The position numbers and the translations under genes were made by a program. Under the pieces are notes generated by a model. The model did no database searches. It saw only the letters and a list, made by a program, of their open reading frames with translations, and was not told where the DNA came from. From Echinostoma caproni (Eukaryota; Platyhelminthes; Trematoda; Plagiorchiida; Echinostomatidae), in assembly GCA_900618425.1 (NCBI GenBank), contig UZAN01055880.1:1-11886 (forward strand): a DNA stretch of 11,886 bases. Direction: 5' to 3'. This document shows positions 1 to 8,218 of this stretch, in pieces; within the stretch, counting starts at the first letter, position 1, and each line of letters opens with the position of its first letter.

Positions 1-920
1 TAGATTGTTCTCTATGATGAATTCTAGGTATTTCGTGGTACAGTCGATTTTTAAACAAATGATCCTTTGAGATATGAACACGACTCACAATCAATCCTGA
101 ATGACTCATTGCCAAATGCTAGTCGATTCTTTGAGAAGTGATGTGCGGCCACAACCGGTCTTGTACTAGCTAGCCAAGTTCGTGTACATACCGCGCTTGT
201 GAAGCCATACAGATTTGCAAAGTATGAACACAATCGGACACGGATGAACTGGATGTGTCACGTGATTATACGATATTTGTTGTTTTTTGATTGAAATGAT
301 CTTTTGATTCGATAACCAATGTCGAAAACGGATATAAATTGAAGGGGACAAGCATGTTGTCAAGCCATATACAACGCACATCACATTTTGTTATACTCTG
401 GGCTAATGTTGATTTACTGATTGATTGAATTGGTTGATTAATTAGTTTACACATGATGTTGCTTATTTTGAAACGATTCTCATCAATTTTTTTTCTCTCT
501 AAACAATCGAATATAATTTGTTTGATTTTAGCTAGTTCAACAGCAACTGTCACACAAAGTAATTAATACTTGATGTTAATGTTAATGTTTCTCCTATGCA
601 TTACATGGACAATTTTAACGTCACGATGACTGAATCTATTCTGGTTTTCATGAATTCTAAACTCATGGGCATGTTTCCTTGATTAGGGTTTACTTATCAA
701 TTCGTCGGATTTCAAAAGAATAATCGATGGCTCTTTTGACCAATCAGATCACTCCGGTGCTTTACTGATCAATACAACTAAAAACAGGTCAAGTCATTAA
801 ACTAGACACAACTACACTTTTCTAGGTCTCCACTTGAAAATAAGAATGCATGTTTCTCTCATTACACTGGTGTATTACTGTTCAATCACGTGTATATAGC
901 AGCACAGATCAAATTTATTC
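1..920. other. AT-rich stretch, no recognised gene
   Basis: No recognisable protein, RNA gene or mobile element was seen. The sequence is AT-rich, and its open frames are short and of unlikely composition. The one exception I would keep in mind is a minus-strand open segment at 546-266 that follows a plausible splice acceptor; it is treated as a finding, not as a gene. A short GTTAAT repetition sits near 573-588. Confidence 0.6.
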
Positions 921-924
921 TCGT

Positions 925-1165
925 TTGAGCCACCAGAGATTCATCCTTTGCTGTATCGTGCCAAATCAAAATGAGTAACGGTCTGATCAGTTTCCCCGGG
1001 GTGACCGAGTGGATAATATGCTTACGTTCTACCTGTGACGAAGTCCCGTTTTCGTGTACCCCAGCCCCAGGGGTTGATGGACTCACGCATTGCTGTTGAG
1101 ATTCGACCAGGTCGATTTAACTGTCCAGCAGTGCTTCCCCGCTTTGCAGCACACACCTAACTCAA
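925..1165 (+). repeat. Degraded tRNA-derived SINE-like repeat
   Basis: An A-box-like element, TGACCGAGTGG, lies at 1002-1012 and resembles the D-arm promoter of leucine or serine tRNAs. A decayed B-box-like element follows at 1049-1059 (TTTTCGTGTAC), about 36 nt downstream, which is a workable polymerase III spacing. GGGGT at 998-1002 can pair with ACCCC at 1058-1062, as a remnant acceptor-like stem would. Downstream are CCCC/GGGG complementarity near 1064-1073 and the near-palindrome TCGACCAGGTCGA at 1103-1115, possibly part of the non-tRNA body. Boundaries are estimates, because no second copy lies in the window and no target-site duplication was found. It could also be chance similarity in a different repeat. 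Confidence 0.4.
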
Positions 1166-1708
1166 ATCAAATCCTTCTCTACTTTCATACAAAAGCCGGA
1201 GCTGTCAGGGATGAATGGAACTTCTTTTTTTATAGTTTCTTTTAGGGCAGATGAAGATCTGTCGATGCTTGCTCCTGACCTGGATAGTAGTTGCACACCT
1301 CTCCGGAACCCAACCAAGCACTCAGTCAATCAAATCGAAAGCAGTTGCAAAACAAAATGAATAAAATGACGAAATTTGTAACATCTTATCTTCTCCAGTG
1401 CAGTGAAAAGGTAGAATGGATTAATTCGTTTTCACAGGGAATTACTTCCCTCATCAGGTATTGATCATATAGTAAATCTGCACTAAATCTGCTCACCTGT
1501 GTTTTACCCAGTTGGTGAATGAGCTAGGGATGTGAAATTTTCTGGGAGCAAAATGGAATATTTCGATAGATTTTTTAAAATACCGGATTAATAAAACTAT
1601 CCCCCCCTGCCCCCGAAACGACAGTTGAAACACTGAGGGGGCACGTGCAACCATAATCCGACTGTATTCACAATTTGTATTGTATTGTATTGTTACGGTG
1701 AGTAATAT
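1166..1708. other. Unassigned spacer with small hairpin and pentanucleotide run
   Basis: No gene was recognised. There is a 7-bp inverted repeat, TGCCCCC at 1608-1614 against GGGGGCA at 1637-1643, with a 22-nt loop. A short TTGTA pentanucleotide run lies at about 1675-1692. A good splice-donor-like CG|GTGAGT occurs at 1695-1702 on the plus strand, but I could not build a convincing exon ahead of it. Confidence 0.5.
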
Positions 1709-1876
1709 ATGAATGTCTGGACAGAATTTTCCAAAATCACACCATCATTTTCGCGGTCCTTGCGGCTCGTGAAGCATGTGTATTCGGTAGTAATCTTCTG
1801 TCTGGTCATTCTTATACTTGAACTCTCAATGCGAATTGTGCAACATAAACCCTATTTACAGCTCGAGGAGGAGTGA
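1709..1876 (+). CDS. Candidate 55-residue ORF with one hydrophobic segment
   Basis: This ORF runs from ATG 1709 to TGA 1874-1876 and encodes 55 residues; a TAA stop lies two codons upstream. Residues 15-23 are basic (S, R, S, L, R, L, V, K, H). Residues 24-37 are strongly hydrophobic (VYSVVIFCLVILIL), and the C-terminus ends in EEE. A basic N-side and acidic C-side around one hydrophobic stretch would fit a small single-pass membrane protein with its N-terminus in the cytosol, but the hydrophobic run is short for a full membrane span. I recognise no family. The start context is poor (T at -3, A at +4), and ORFs of this size are expected by chance in 12 kb, so this may well be spurious or part of an exon. 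Confidence 0.13.
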   Translation: MNVWTEFSKITPSFSRSLRLVKHVYSVVIFCLVILILELSMRIVQHKPYLQLEEE

Positions 1877-2274
1877 ATCTGAGACGAACAAATCTCGAGG
1901 AATCGTTGTATTAATGATTTTGTATTAGGTGTTGTGAGTTAGATGCGTATAATCTCAGCCAACTTGATGCTATTATATTGAAGCTTCAGAAGGGTATACA
2001 CGAACTTTCAGCTAAACGGAGGGACCACATTCACAATACTAGGTTGCAGGGGGGGTCGGGGTCGGGGTGGAGTAGTGGAACATCAAAACGTGCAAAAATG
2101 CAAATGTCTCCAAACAATGACGTTAATCCCTTGAATTGATTGTTGAAAACAAGGTTGCATTGTTCGGTGACTAACGAAATAGACTCCGTCCGCGATCAGT
2201 TGACCCCGTTATGTGGGCACTAGGCACTGGTGCTGATTCAATGTCAGACTGTAAATCCCTTTTTTTGCTGAAAT
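1877..2274. other. Unassigned spacer with G-rich run
   Basis: No protein or RNA gene was recognised. The stretch contains the G-quadruplex-type run at 2049-2070, and ends where the reverse transcriptase relic becomes recognisable. Part of it may belong to an unrecognised 5' portion of that relic. Confidence 0.5.
2049..2070 (+). other. Putative G-quadruplex motif
   Basis: Consecutive G tracts of 7, 4, 4 and 2 are separated by TC, TC and T. The run of seven can supply two GGG tracts with a 1-nt loop, so four GGG tracts fit within 22 nt. This meets the usual G3+N1-7 pattern on the plus strand. Function is unknown. Confidence 0.6.
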
Positions 2275-3091
2275 GTGTTCAGTCGGTGACCGTATCTTAA
2301 GATTATCCCAAATCATTGGAAACGGAACGCAACAAATGATCAACTCATCCAACGAGTGAGTATTCACGCAAATTCATTTACTGAAAATCTATCCCACATC
2401 CAACAGTTTTCTGACCAATCTGGTCTCCGTTTTAACATATCTCAGTGCGTAGAGTGTATTTGCAGTCTTTATCGCGCCTCATTTCCAAAGGACCCTGCTA
2501 CCCTTGACAGTAAACCTGTATCCAGAATTACCTCAGTCAAATAGCTGGGTGTCACCATCGACAGCAATCTTTATTGGTCTATACATATTTACAACTGTGT
2601 GGGAAAACTGAGAAGCATATATTTTCATTTATGCAAACTCAGGCAATTCCGAACCCCACAGTCTGTCCTGTCCTCTTTTGTTCATCAATGCGTTTTATTC
2701 ATTCTGCTCTATTGCTCGCCTGTAGTATTTCCCGGTCTTTTCAAACAGGAATCCAAAACAATTCGCCGCGGTTTGATGATCGTCAGTCGTGTACCATTCA
2801 TTCCGATCGATTGATTCATCACAGAACTGATTGATGGTCACATCAACTCTTGTGTTAAACTTGCCCATAAGATTCTAGATGACCCTGATCTATCGTCTTG
2901 TCGTTCCAATCCGGTCACACGCTCCTCATTTCGGCATCTACCCTCTCGTATTAATATTTATCAAAATTCCCGTGTATTCTACCTGGCTCGACTCCTAAGC
3001 TAAGAGGAACACTGTCGCAAGTGAACTACGTCAACAGTTCTGGACAGCAAACAAATTTCAGCGACATTCTTTATCTTTTGTGTTATATTTC

Positions 3092-3138
<47 letters not shown>

Positions 3139-3169
3139 ATTCCGCGTGACGAACAGTGTGCATTTTTAA
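2275..3169 (+). pseudogene. CR1-like LINE reverse transcriptase, 3' remnant
   Basis: This is the C-terminal part of a non-LTR retrotransposon reverse transcriptase, the enzyme that copies LINE RNA at a nicked target. Recognisable blocks in the main frame are SGLRFNISQC (near 2420-2450), LGVTIDSNLYWSIHI (2545-2589, the conserved block after the catalytic core), KLRSIYFHLCKLRQF, LLYCSPVVFPGLF (near 2707-2745), IRRGLMIVSRVP and FYLARLL (near 2977-2997). That frame is broken by TAG 2542-2544, TGA 2812-2814 and TAA 3001-3003. From 2999 the family-like reading moves to the next frame (ELRQQFWTANK, LSFVLYFS) and runs through the ATT array to TAA 3167-3169. Upstream of about 2356 the reading is blurred and probably shifted. 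The YADD active site, the rest of the core and the endonuclease are absent, so this is a 5'-truncated, dead copy. Assignment to CR1 rather than a neighbouring jockey-type clade is by resemblance only. Confidence 0.75.
3095..3137 (+). repeat. (ATT)14 microsatellite
   Basis: A perfect trinucleotide array of 14 ATT units plus one A. It lies directly after the decayed LINE C-terminus, in the frame that would read it as isoleucine. It may be the element's 3' simple-repeat tail or an expansion inside its last codons. Confidence 0.95.
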
Positions 3170-4604
3170 ATGAAATATGATCAGATGTGCTTACACAAGT
3201 TACACAAATACAAATTAAATGTGAGGCTGGAATCGATTTTGAAAAGAAAACCCTTTCATGGTCCAGCCGATCAATGTCACATGTTAATTGATCTGAGCCA
3301 AACAGGTGATTGAAACATATGCCCGGGTCGATGAATAGCGCGGAACTTTGTTCATGATTTTATCAATACTGAGCTCTTACAGTACCATTTCTTTCTGGAA
3401 TGTTCGATTCCAAACGAGGATTGGAGAAACTGACAGACTGGACTATTTCGTGTTTATTCCCAGAACGACCCAGAACGTACATATGGATTATTCCAGGATC
3501 AATTATGAGGTTCAATCATCAACGCACAGGGTGCGGATGAGTGTGCGATTTGAAAATTGATCGACCTGTCGGGTTTGAACAATAGCAACAATGATGCGTA
3601 TCTGTGTTGAATGCACTTGTATAGGATCTGGCCCCCAACTGTATCTCAACAAAACCCGATGAAGGAAACTGCATTAAATAGTTTGAGCCTCAATTTGTGT
3701 CCACACGGAGCTCACAATTGTCGGCTGTGAAGTGCACAATTACAAGTCCAGATTGCTATCATTCTCAAGTGTTTAGTTCAAATTATCAATGAAATACCTG
3801 AGAAGGAATAATACAGACCAATCCAGTGTAAAGCTGCCGAAAATGATTCGGAAATTAAAAAAAACCAGATCTAGTCAACTGATTAAAAATATATTCATAT
3901 GATGATATTGATAATGCTGATTTTGAAATAATTTTGTCCAAATTGTGTCGACTAGGTGAAAAATGCACACACGATCAAAGTGAAGCTGTATAGATCCGGG
4001 AATTTGGCAAATCAAGAATCAAGAAAATCCTGATGTGCTTTTAAGGTTCGGGGATGAGGTGAGGTCAATCAGTTACTGTGTATTGTAGTTTATTCTTCAA
4101 TTATAAATCAGTTGATTTTGAGTTCATTTAAAAAAACTATTCGGAAAATTACAATTCCGCTTCACTATATTATCTTTCCCTCAAGTTTTCTCTAGATATA
4201 TCAGATATCATATGTGACCTTGAGCATTTACTTTACTTTTAGGACGCGTCCTTCGATTGACTGCGCTACACTATACACTACACAATACACAGTACCTGGT
4301 TTCTGTTTGAAAAGTGTTCGCTTTGTTACACTAAAAATCCATAAGGGTATTGTAGAGTCGTTGAGTTGTTGCGCTGAAAATCAAAATATCTAAAATTCAT
4401 GCAATCAATTAGTAGTAGAAATGCCCGGGAAGAGAAACTGCAATGCATACGGGGGCTGAGCAAAAAACGATCGCGCACACACAGTACGAGTACGAGGTGC
4501 AGATATAGATGACCGGGTAAGGAAAACCGTGGACTGCAATCGATAGAATTGTGAATACACTGTTCAGTGATTGTAACTCACACACACACATACACATAGA
4601 ACCA
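3170..4604. other. Long unassigned spacer
   Basis: No gene, RNA or transposon was recognised over about 1.4 kb. The ORFs are short and unconvincing. Minor simple-sequence features are a degenerate CACTA/ATACAC run near 4266-4293 and a CA-rich stretch at 4577-4597. Confidence 0.55.
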
Positions 4605-4781
4605 AATATCACAACACAGCAACAAAGCGTTGCTTGTTTGCGAACTGCCCCTGGTGATGACTCGCCTTCAATAAGCACTGTGTTCGAGTGGTTTGCGGAA
4701 TTCAAGCGCCGCAGACGTGGAATCCGATACGAGTCACCAACAGCTGTAGTGGAGGTCTTCATTGAACTGGTCGGAAGGGTT
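4605..4781 (+). pseudogene. Mariner-family transposase HTH fragment
   Basis: This is a relic of the N-terminal DNA-binding domain of a Tc1/mariner-superfamily transposase (the HTH_48-type domain, also found in SETMAR-like proteins), which binds the terminal inverted repeats. In frame 3, 4632-4718 reads ACLRTAPGDDSPSISTVF followed by EWFAEFKRRRRG. This matches the family pattern of a Gly-Asp pair, then Pro-Ser, then a Thr-Val-Phe-x-Trp-Phe-x-Glu-Phe-Lys recognition helix and a basic tail. SPTAVVEVFIELVGRV (4734-4781) resembles the segment after the usual Arg-Ser-Gly-Arg-Pro linker, with some linker residues missing. The second helix-turn-helix and the DD34D catalytic domain do not follow, and I saw no terminal inverted repeats. 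The open frame runs from 4551 to 4835, but its start and end do not look like transposase. The call rests on about 45 residues. Confidence 0.6.
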
Positions 4782-4835
4782 GGTTACCCACTTTGGCTTG
4801 GTCAAACTGTTTCACCAAATGGTTTGGGCGCATGA

Positions 4836-5436
4836 AACTGTGTGAATGAAAGGTAACCCGTTGCACAAGGGTTTTGAAAGAGATGATCAGTCAGATATTG
4901 CTGTCCGATTTTCTCAAATGCAAATTTCGACTTTTTGAAACACCCATTCAGTGGTTACTTCCGTTTATTTCCCGGGCTCACTGGGCTATTGAGATCTGAT
5001 TCATGTCCTTGTCCGAAAGGATGTAAAGCAAGCCACCACTTTTTTTGACTGTTAACAGTACCTTAAATAGTTGGAGTTTATTAACTGCATACATTGTCTG
5101 GGTTCGAATCCGTAATGAATAAACAAAGTGAGCCAGATAGATTTTACCATATGATAGAGATTTAAATCTGCTCACGTTCAAAGTGATTGACCAATCATTT
5201 CATGACACGAAAGATGAAAGTCACACAAATCTCGCCATGCCAGATACAAACTAAATACCATTTAAAAAGAACTTTACATTGGCCAGGTTTCTGTGCGGTT
5301 CTAATCACCGCTTTTCGTCTGATTACAATATTTTTAAAAATGAATTCACAAATTAGGTGCTCGTTTGTCGCTTAGCAACCGCGCTAGTAATATTTTGTCG
5401 TGAGTACTTGTGTTCCACTGGATCTTTTAAATTCAT
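4836..5436. other. Unassigned spacer
   Basis: No gene was recognised. An isolated exact B-box sequence, GGTTCGAATCC, lies at 5101-5111, but the bases around it do not form a T-arm and no good A box precedes it. The spacer ends where the RTE-like reading frame begins. Confidence 0.55.
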
Positions 5437-6605
5437 GGCGTTTTATTAGCTTTGCGCCTTGCACACTGGACGTCAGCTTCTCGCACGGCTATCCCGGCAC
5501 ACGTCCCATGGTCTGTCACAACAGACCCACCTTCTGAGGCGGAAATCCCTAAGGAGATCCAAGCCTTGGGACGACACAAAGCGCTGGGCTCCGATGGCCT
5601 TTCCCCAGCTCTATTTAAAGATGGTGGAATAACACTTGTTAGAGAACTACAAGTTCTGTTCTCTAAAGTTTGAAACACCGAGCAGGTCCCCTCTTCGCGG
5701 GGAGAGTCGATTGTTGTCCCCATCTTCAAAAACGGCCCGCGCCAATCATGGGAGTATAAGCCTTATCCCAATACCGTCAAAGCTGTTGGCGTCCATCATT
5801 CTCCGCCGATTGTACACTTTGCGTGAGGAGCAGACCCACGAGGAGCAGGCTGGGTTTCGTGCCTGTCGCGGATGCATCGCTCAAATCTTCGACTCTGTCG
5901 ATAAGACAGCACTATGGAACTATTTGTTGAGAAATGGAGTACCTGAGAAGTATGTGTCGATTCTCAAAGAGTTCTATCGTCATAGCTCAGGTTGGGTTAG
6001 GGCCTATGGCGAGCTTTCGCCACCCTTTACCGTCTCCAGTGGAGTCCGACAAGGCTGCCTTATATCCACATTCTTCTTCAATTTTGTCATAGAGAATGTT
6101 CTACAGAATGCTTCACGTTTTGCTTTACGGTTGAGAGACCTGGCCTATCCGAGCTGAAGATGCTAATCGACTTTCTGTATTCGACCACTGATGTCTCCGT
6201 AGCATTGCTAGTGTCTGGTGGGAACATCGGGCGAGTAATGTCGAGGTTCGTCGTGATGTGGTGGGTGCAAATAGCCGTTCTCTAACAGAAGTAATGGCTC
6301 TACACCGCCTCCTATGGCTTGGTCATGTATTGCATATACCTGTCCGTCGACTACCTTTCCGTTCTCTCTTCGCATATGCCGGGCAACGCTGGAAGAAACG
6401 TTGCGATGATCAGACCATACCATGGCGTAGAGTTTTGAATAAGCTGGCTTCAGCTTTGGCTTCGGTTGGTGCAGCCCGCCTTCCAGGTTGGGACCCAAGC
6501 GATGAAGATTTTTGTTGGTTAGAGAAGCTGAGAGATATGGCCCAGAATAAAAGTCAGTGGCGCGAATTCTATGCAGTTTGCCTATTGAAGTGCCGCCTCC
6601 TGTAA
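5437..6605 (+). pseudogene. RTE-like LINE reverse transcriptase, internally deleted
   Basis: Relic of an RTE-clade retrotransposon ORF. The reading moves through three frames. Frame 1 (5437-5740) has VTTDPPSEAEI, RHKALGSDGLSPALFKDGG, then TGA 5671-5673 at an expected Trp, then GESIVVPIFKNG. Frame 2 (5744-6110) has NHGSISLIPIPSKLLAS, EEQAGFRACRGC, DSVDK, GVPEKY (5936-5953), AYGELSPPF and SGVRQGC (motif B, 6038-6058). Frame 3 (6117-6605) has VLLYG, TWPIRAED, VWWEHR, ALHRLLWLGHVL, RLPGWDP and RDMAQNKSQWRE, with stops at 6132-6134 and in the block read as DH*CLR, and ends at TAA 6603-6605. The segment between CIAQIF and DSVD that carries motif A, and the whole stretch from motif B to LLYG that carries YADD, are missing. 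The endonuclease is also gone. The copy cannot encode an active enzyme. Confidence 0.85.
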
Positions 6606-6800
6606 AACAAAACTATAAACTAACACACACGCAATTTAAAAAGTTTACCAAACAACAATTTCAACAATTAACCTTGTCTGAGCAGCTCATTCGGTGGACT
6701 CCGGCGAATTCTAAGGAAAACCTGTCGGGGCAGGCAGTTTGCATGCTAACTGGTGGATGCCACATGCCTCTGTAAGTTGGATGGGTAAATTCGAATGTGA
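6606..6800. other. Flank between RTE relic and tRNA-like unit
   Basis: AT-rich just after the RTE stop, with no clear poly-A tail. From about 6665 the character changes to more balanced sequence that runs into the tRNA-like repeat, so this part may belong to the same repeat family. No gene was recognised. Confidence 0.4.
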
Positions 6801-6920
6801 GACGTCGGTGCTATCGGTGTGGCCTCGTAGCTCAGCTGGTAGAGCATGCGCGTACAAAGCGTCCAGTGCTCTGTCGATGTGGCCTCGTAGCTCAGCTGGT
6901 AGAGCATGCACGTACAAAGC
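6801..6920 (+). repeat. 60-bp tandem duplication across an A box
   Basis: Two units, 6801-6860 and 6861-6920, are in exact 60-bp register. They are nearly identical from GTGGCCTCG to GTACAAAGC, apart from one G/A change (6850 against 6910), and more diverged over the first 18 bases. Each unit carries TAGCTCAGCTGG, a perfect tRNA-type A box. Confidence 0.9.
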
Positions 6921-6962
6921 GTAGGCCGCGTCCATGCGTGGGTTCGAATCTCACTGAGGCTA
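6881..6962 (+). tRNA. tRNA-like polymerase III unit (tRNA pseudogene or SINE head)
   Basis: The segment folds like a tRNA. The acceptor stem is 6881-6887 GGCCTCG with 6955-6961 TGAGGCT (7 bp, two G-U pairs). The D-arm is GCTC 6890-6893 with GAGC 6902-6905. The T-arm is GTGGG 6938-6942, loop TTCGAAT, CTCAC 6950-6954, and A 6962 could be the discriminator. The A box at 6888-6899 fits perfectly; the B box, GGTTCGAATCT at 6941-6951, differs from consensus by one base. The middle is abnormal: 31 nt lie between D-arm and T-arm, the anticodon stem TGCAC/GCGTA is imperfect, the loop GTACAAA would put ACA at the anticodon with G at position 32, and about 14 nt remain as a variable region. A working tRNA is therefore unlikely; a SINE head or a decayed tRNA copy that can still recruit polymerase III fits better. 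It might also hide a short intron. Confidence 0.5.
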
Positions 6963-6967
6963 TTGAA

Positions 6968-6972
6968 TTTTT
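6968..6972 (+). terminator. T5 polymerase III terminator
   Basis: TTTTT begins six bases after the last base of the tRNA-like fold, the normal place for RNA polymerase III termination. A T5 can occur by chance, but the position supports the unit being, or having been, transcribed. Confidence 0.45.
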
Positions 6973-7017
6973 CATGTGACATATAAAATGAGAATAATTG
7001 AATTCGATTGCAGCAGA

Positions 7018-7331
7018 GTTGTGTGTGCGAGCCTGTGCATGTGTGTCTGTGTTTGCTTGTATGTGTATATACTTGTGTATGTGTGTGAATGTGTGTGTAT
7101 GTATGTTAATTTGTGTGTGCTTTTATGCGTGTCTTTGTCTGTGTCTATCTGTGTATGTGTGCATTTGTGTTTGTGTGTTTGTGCGTGTATATTTATGTGT
7201 ATTGGTGTGTGTTGGTGTGTTTCTGCATGTGTCTGTGTGCATGTGTGTGTGTATTTGTGTGTCTGTGTATGTATGTGTCTGTGTGTGTGTTTATGTGTGT
7301 TTGTATGTGCTCGTGTGTGTATGTGCGTTGC
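7018..7331 (+). repeat. Imperfect GT-rich microsatellite tract
   Basis: About 310 bp built from TGTGTG-type hexamers with variants TGTATG, TGTCTG, TGTTTG, TGTGCG and TTGGTG; the plus strand is almost all G and T. All three plus frames and at least one minus frame are open over most of it, giving Cys/Val-rich or Thr/His-rich translations. This is low-complexity sequence and not coding. Confidence 0.95.
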
Positions 7332-8218
7332 GGTAATTGAAGGCAAACAAATACAGACGATGAATGTGACATGCACAAAGATCGAGGCCACCGGTTACCA
7401 TGTTACGTCACCCTCGTTCTGATCACACATGACCTGAGTGACTCTCGGTCAACGTCATATTCGTAATACATACATGTTAAATATACATATATCTTCTCAA
7501 TTTCCTTGCAACACTAGTCTGCTGAACTTTTCAATTTTTTCTACAATCCTGCTTTCAACCTTCCTGTTTTCCTCCTATTGTTCATCCAAATGGGTAGCCA
7601 AAAGACAGCAACCAAAAGCGATGCACGAAAATGCATGCCTAATGGTTGTTCAAACTGAGAGAATAAAACTGAAACAACATGGACCTTTTGACTTTCATTC
7701 AATTGCCCCCAGTTAACTGGTTGCGAATAAACGTCATGGTAACAGTTTAAAAGAGAAAGCATCGAAAAGAATATGTCCGCTTACGTTACGATGAAGAAAA
7801 TTTGTCCTTATTGTCAACTCAACATAGCAATTCATTAAGTAAACTCTGTCTCATTACTTATTTATGGAAACTTGAAAAATGATTACACCTGCCTGATTAG
7901 ACTCACAGGTATCGATTTCTGTCATTCCATCCCACCCCATCCCCTTCAGCCACCGTATTTTCACTAATTAGCATTGTCTGAAACCGTCGACAGTATCCTT
8001 GCACAATTTAGGCAAATGTTCACAATATCATCTGTTGAACCTTACAACACCCATCCCAAGGACTCTCACTCTGTGAACTATACATAATTACTATGAGAAC
8101 GAGACAGGTTTCTAGGATTTACATGGCCTAGACATATGATATATTACATAATGAAACAACTTTCAAACACCTGTCTGTTCAAAACATATTCCACCGGTCA
8201 AGACGAAATGACACTCAC
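7332..8218. other. Unassigned spacer
   Basis: No gene or mobile element was recognised over nearly 0.9 kb. Overlapping open frames on both strands (7438-7716 plus, 7541-7762 minus) have no family resemblance. Confidence 0.55.

Noticed and set aside
4577..4597. Identical 21-mer shared with 8412-8432, with faint similarity on both sides
   Set aside because: The shared part is low-complexity CA sequence, and the flanking similarity is too weak and short to claim a repeat copy.
4409..4762. 117-codon minus-strand open frame
   Set aside because: It is antisense to the mariner-like fragment and owes much of its length to the CA-rich run.
5101..5111. Exact B-box sequence GGTTCGAATCC as a possible tRNA gene
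   Set aside because: The flanking bases do not form a T-stem (only two of five pairs), there is no acceptor stem, and no good A box precedes it.
6976..7422. 148-codon plus-strand frame rich in Cys and Val, and a matching minus-strand Thr/His-rich frame (6972-7391)
   Set aside because: Both are translations of the GT-rich tract, where stops are rare in every frame.
7438..7716. 92-codon plus-strand frame with a hydrophobic middle
   Set aside because: It starts at GTG, overlaps an equally plausible minus-strand frame, and resembles no known family.
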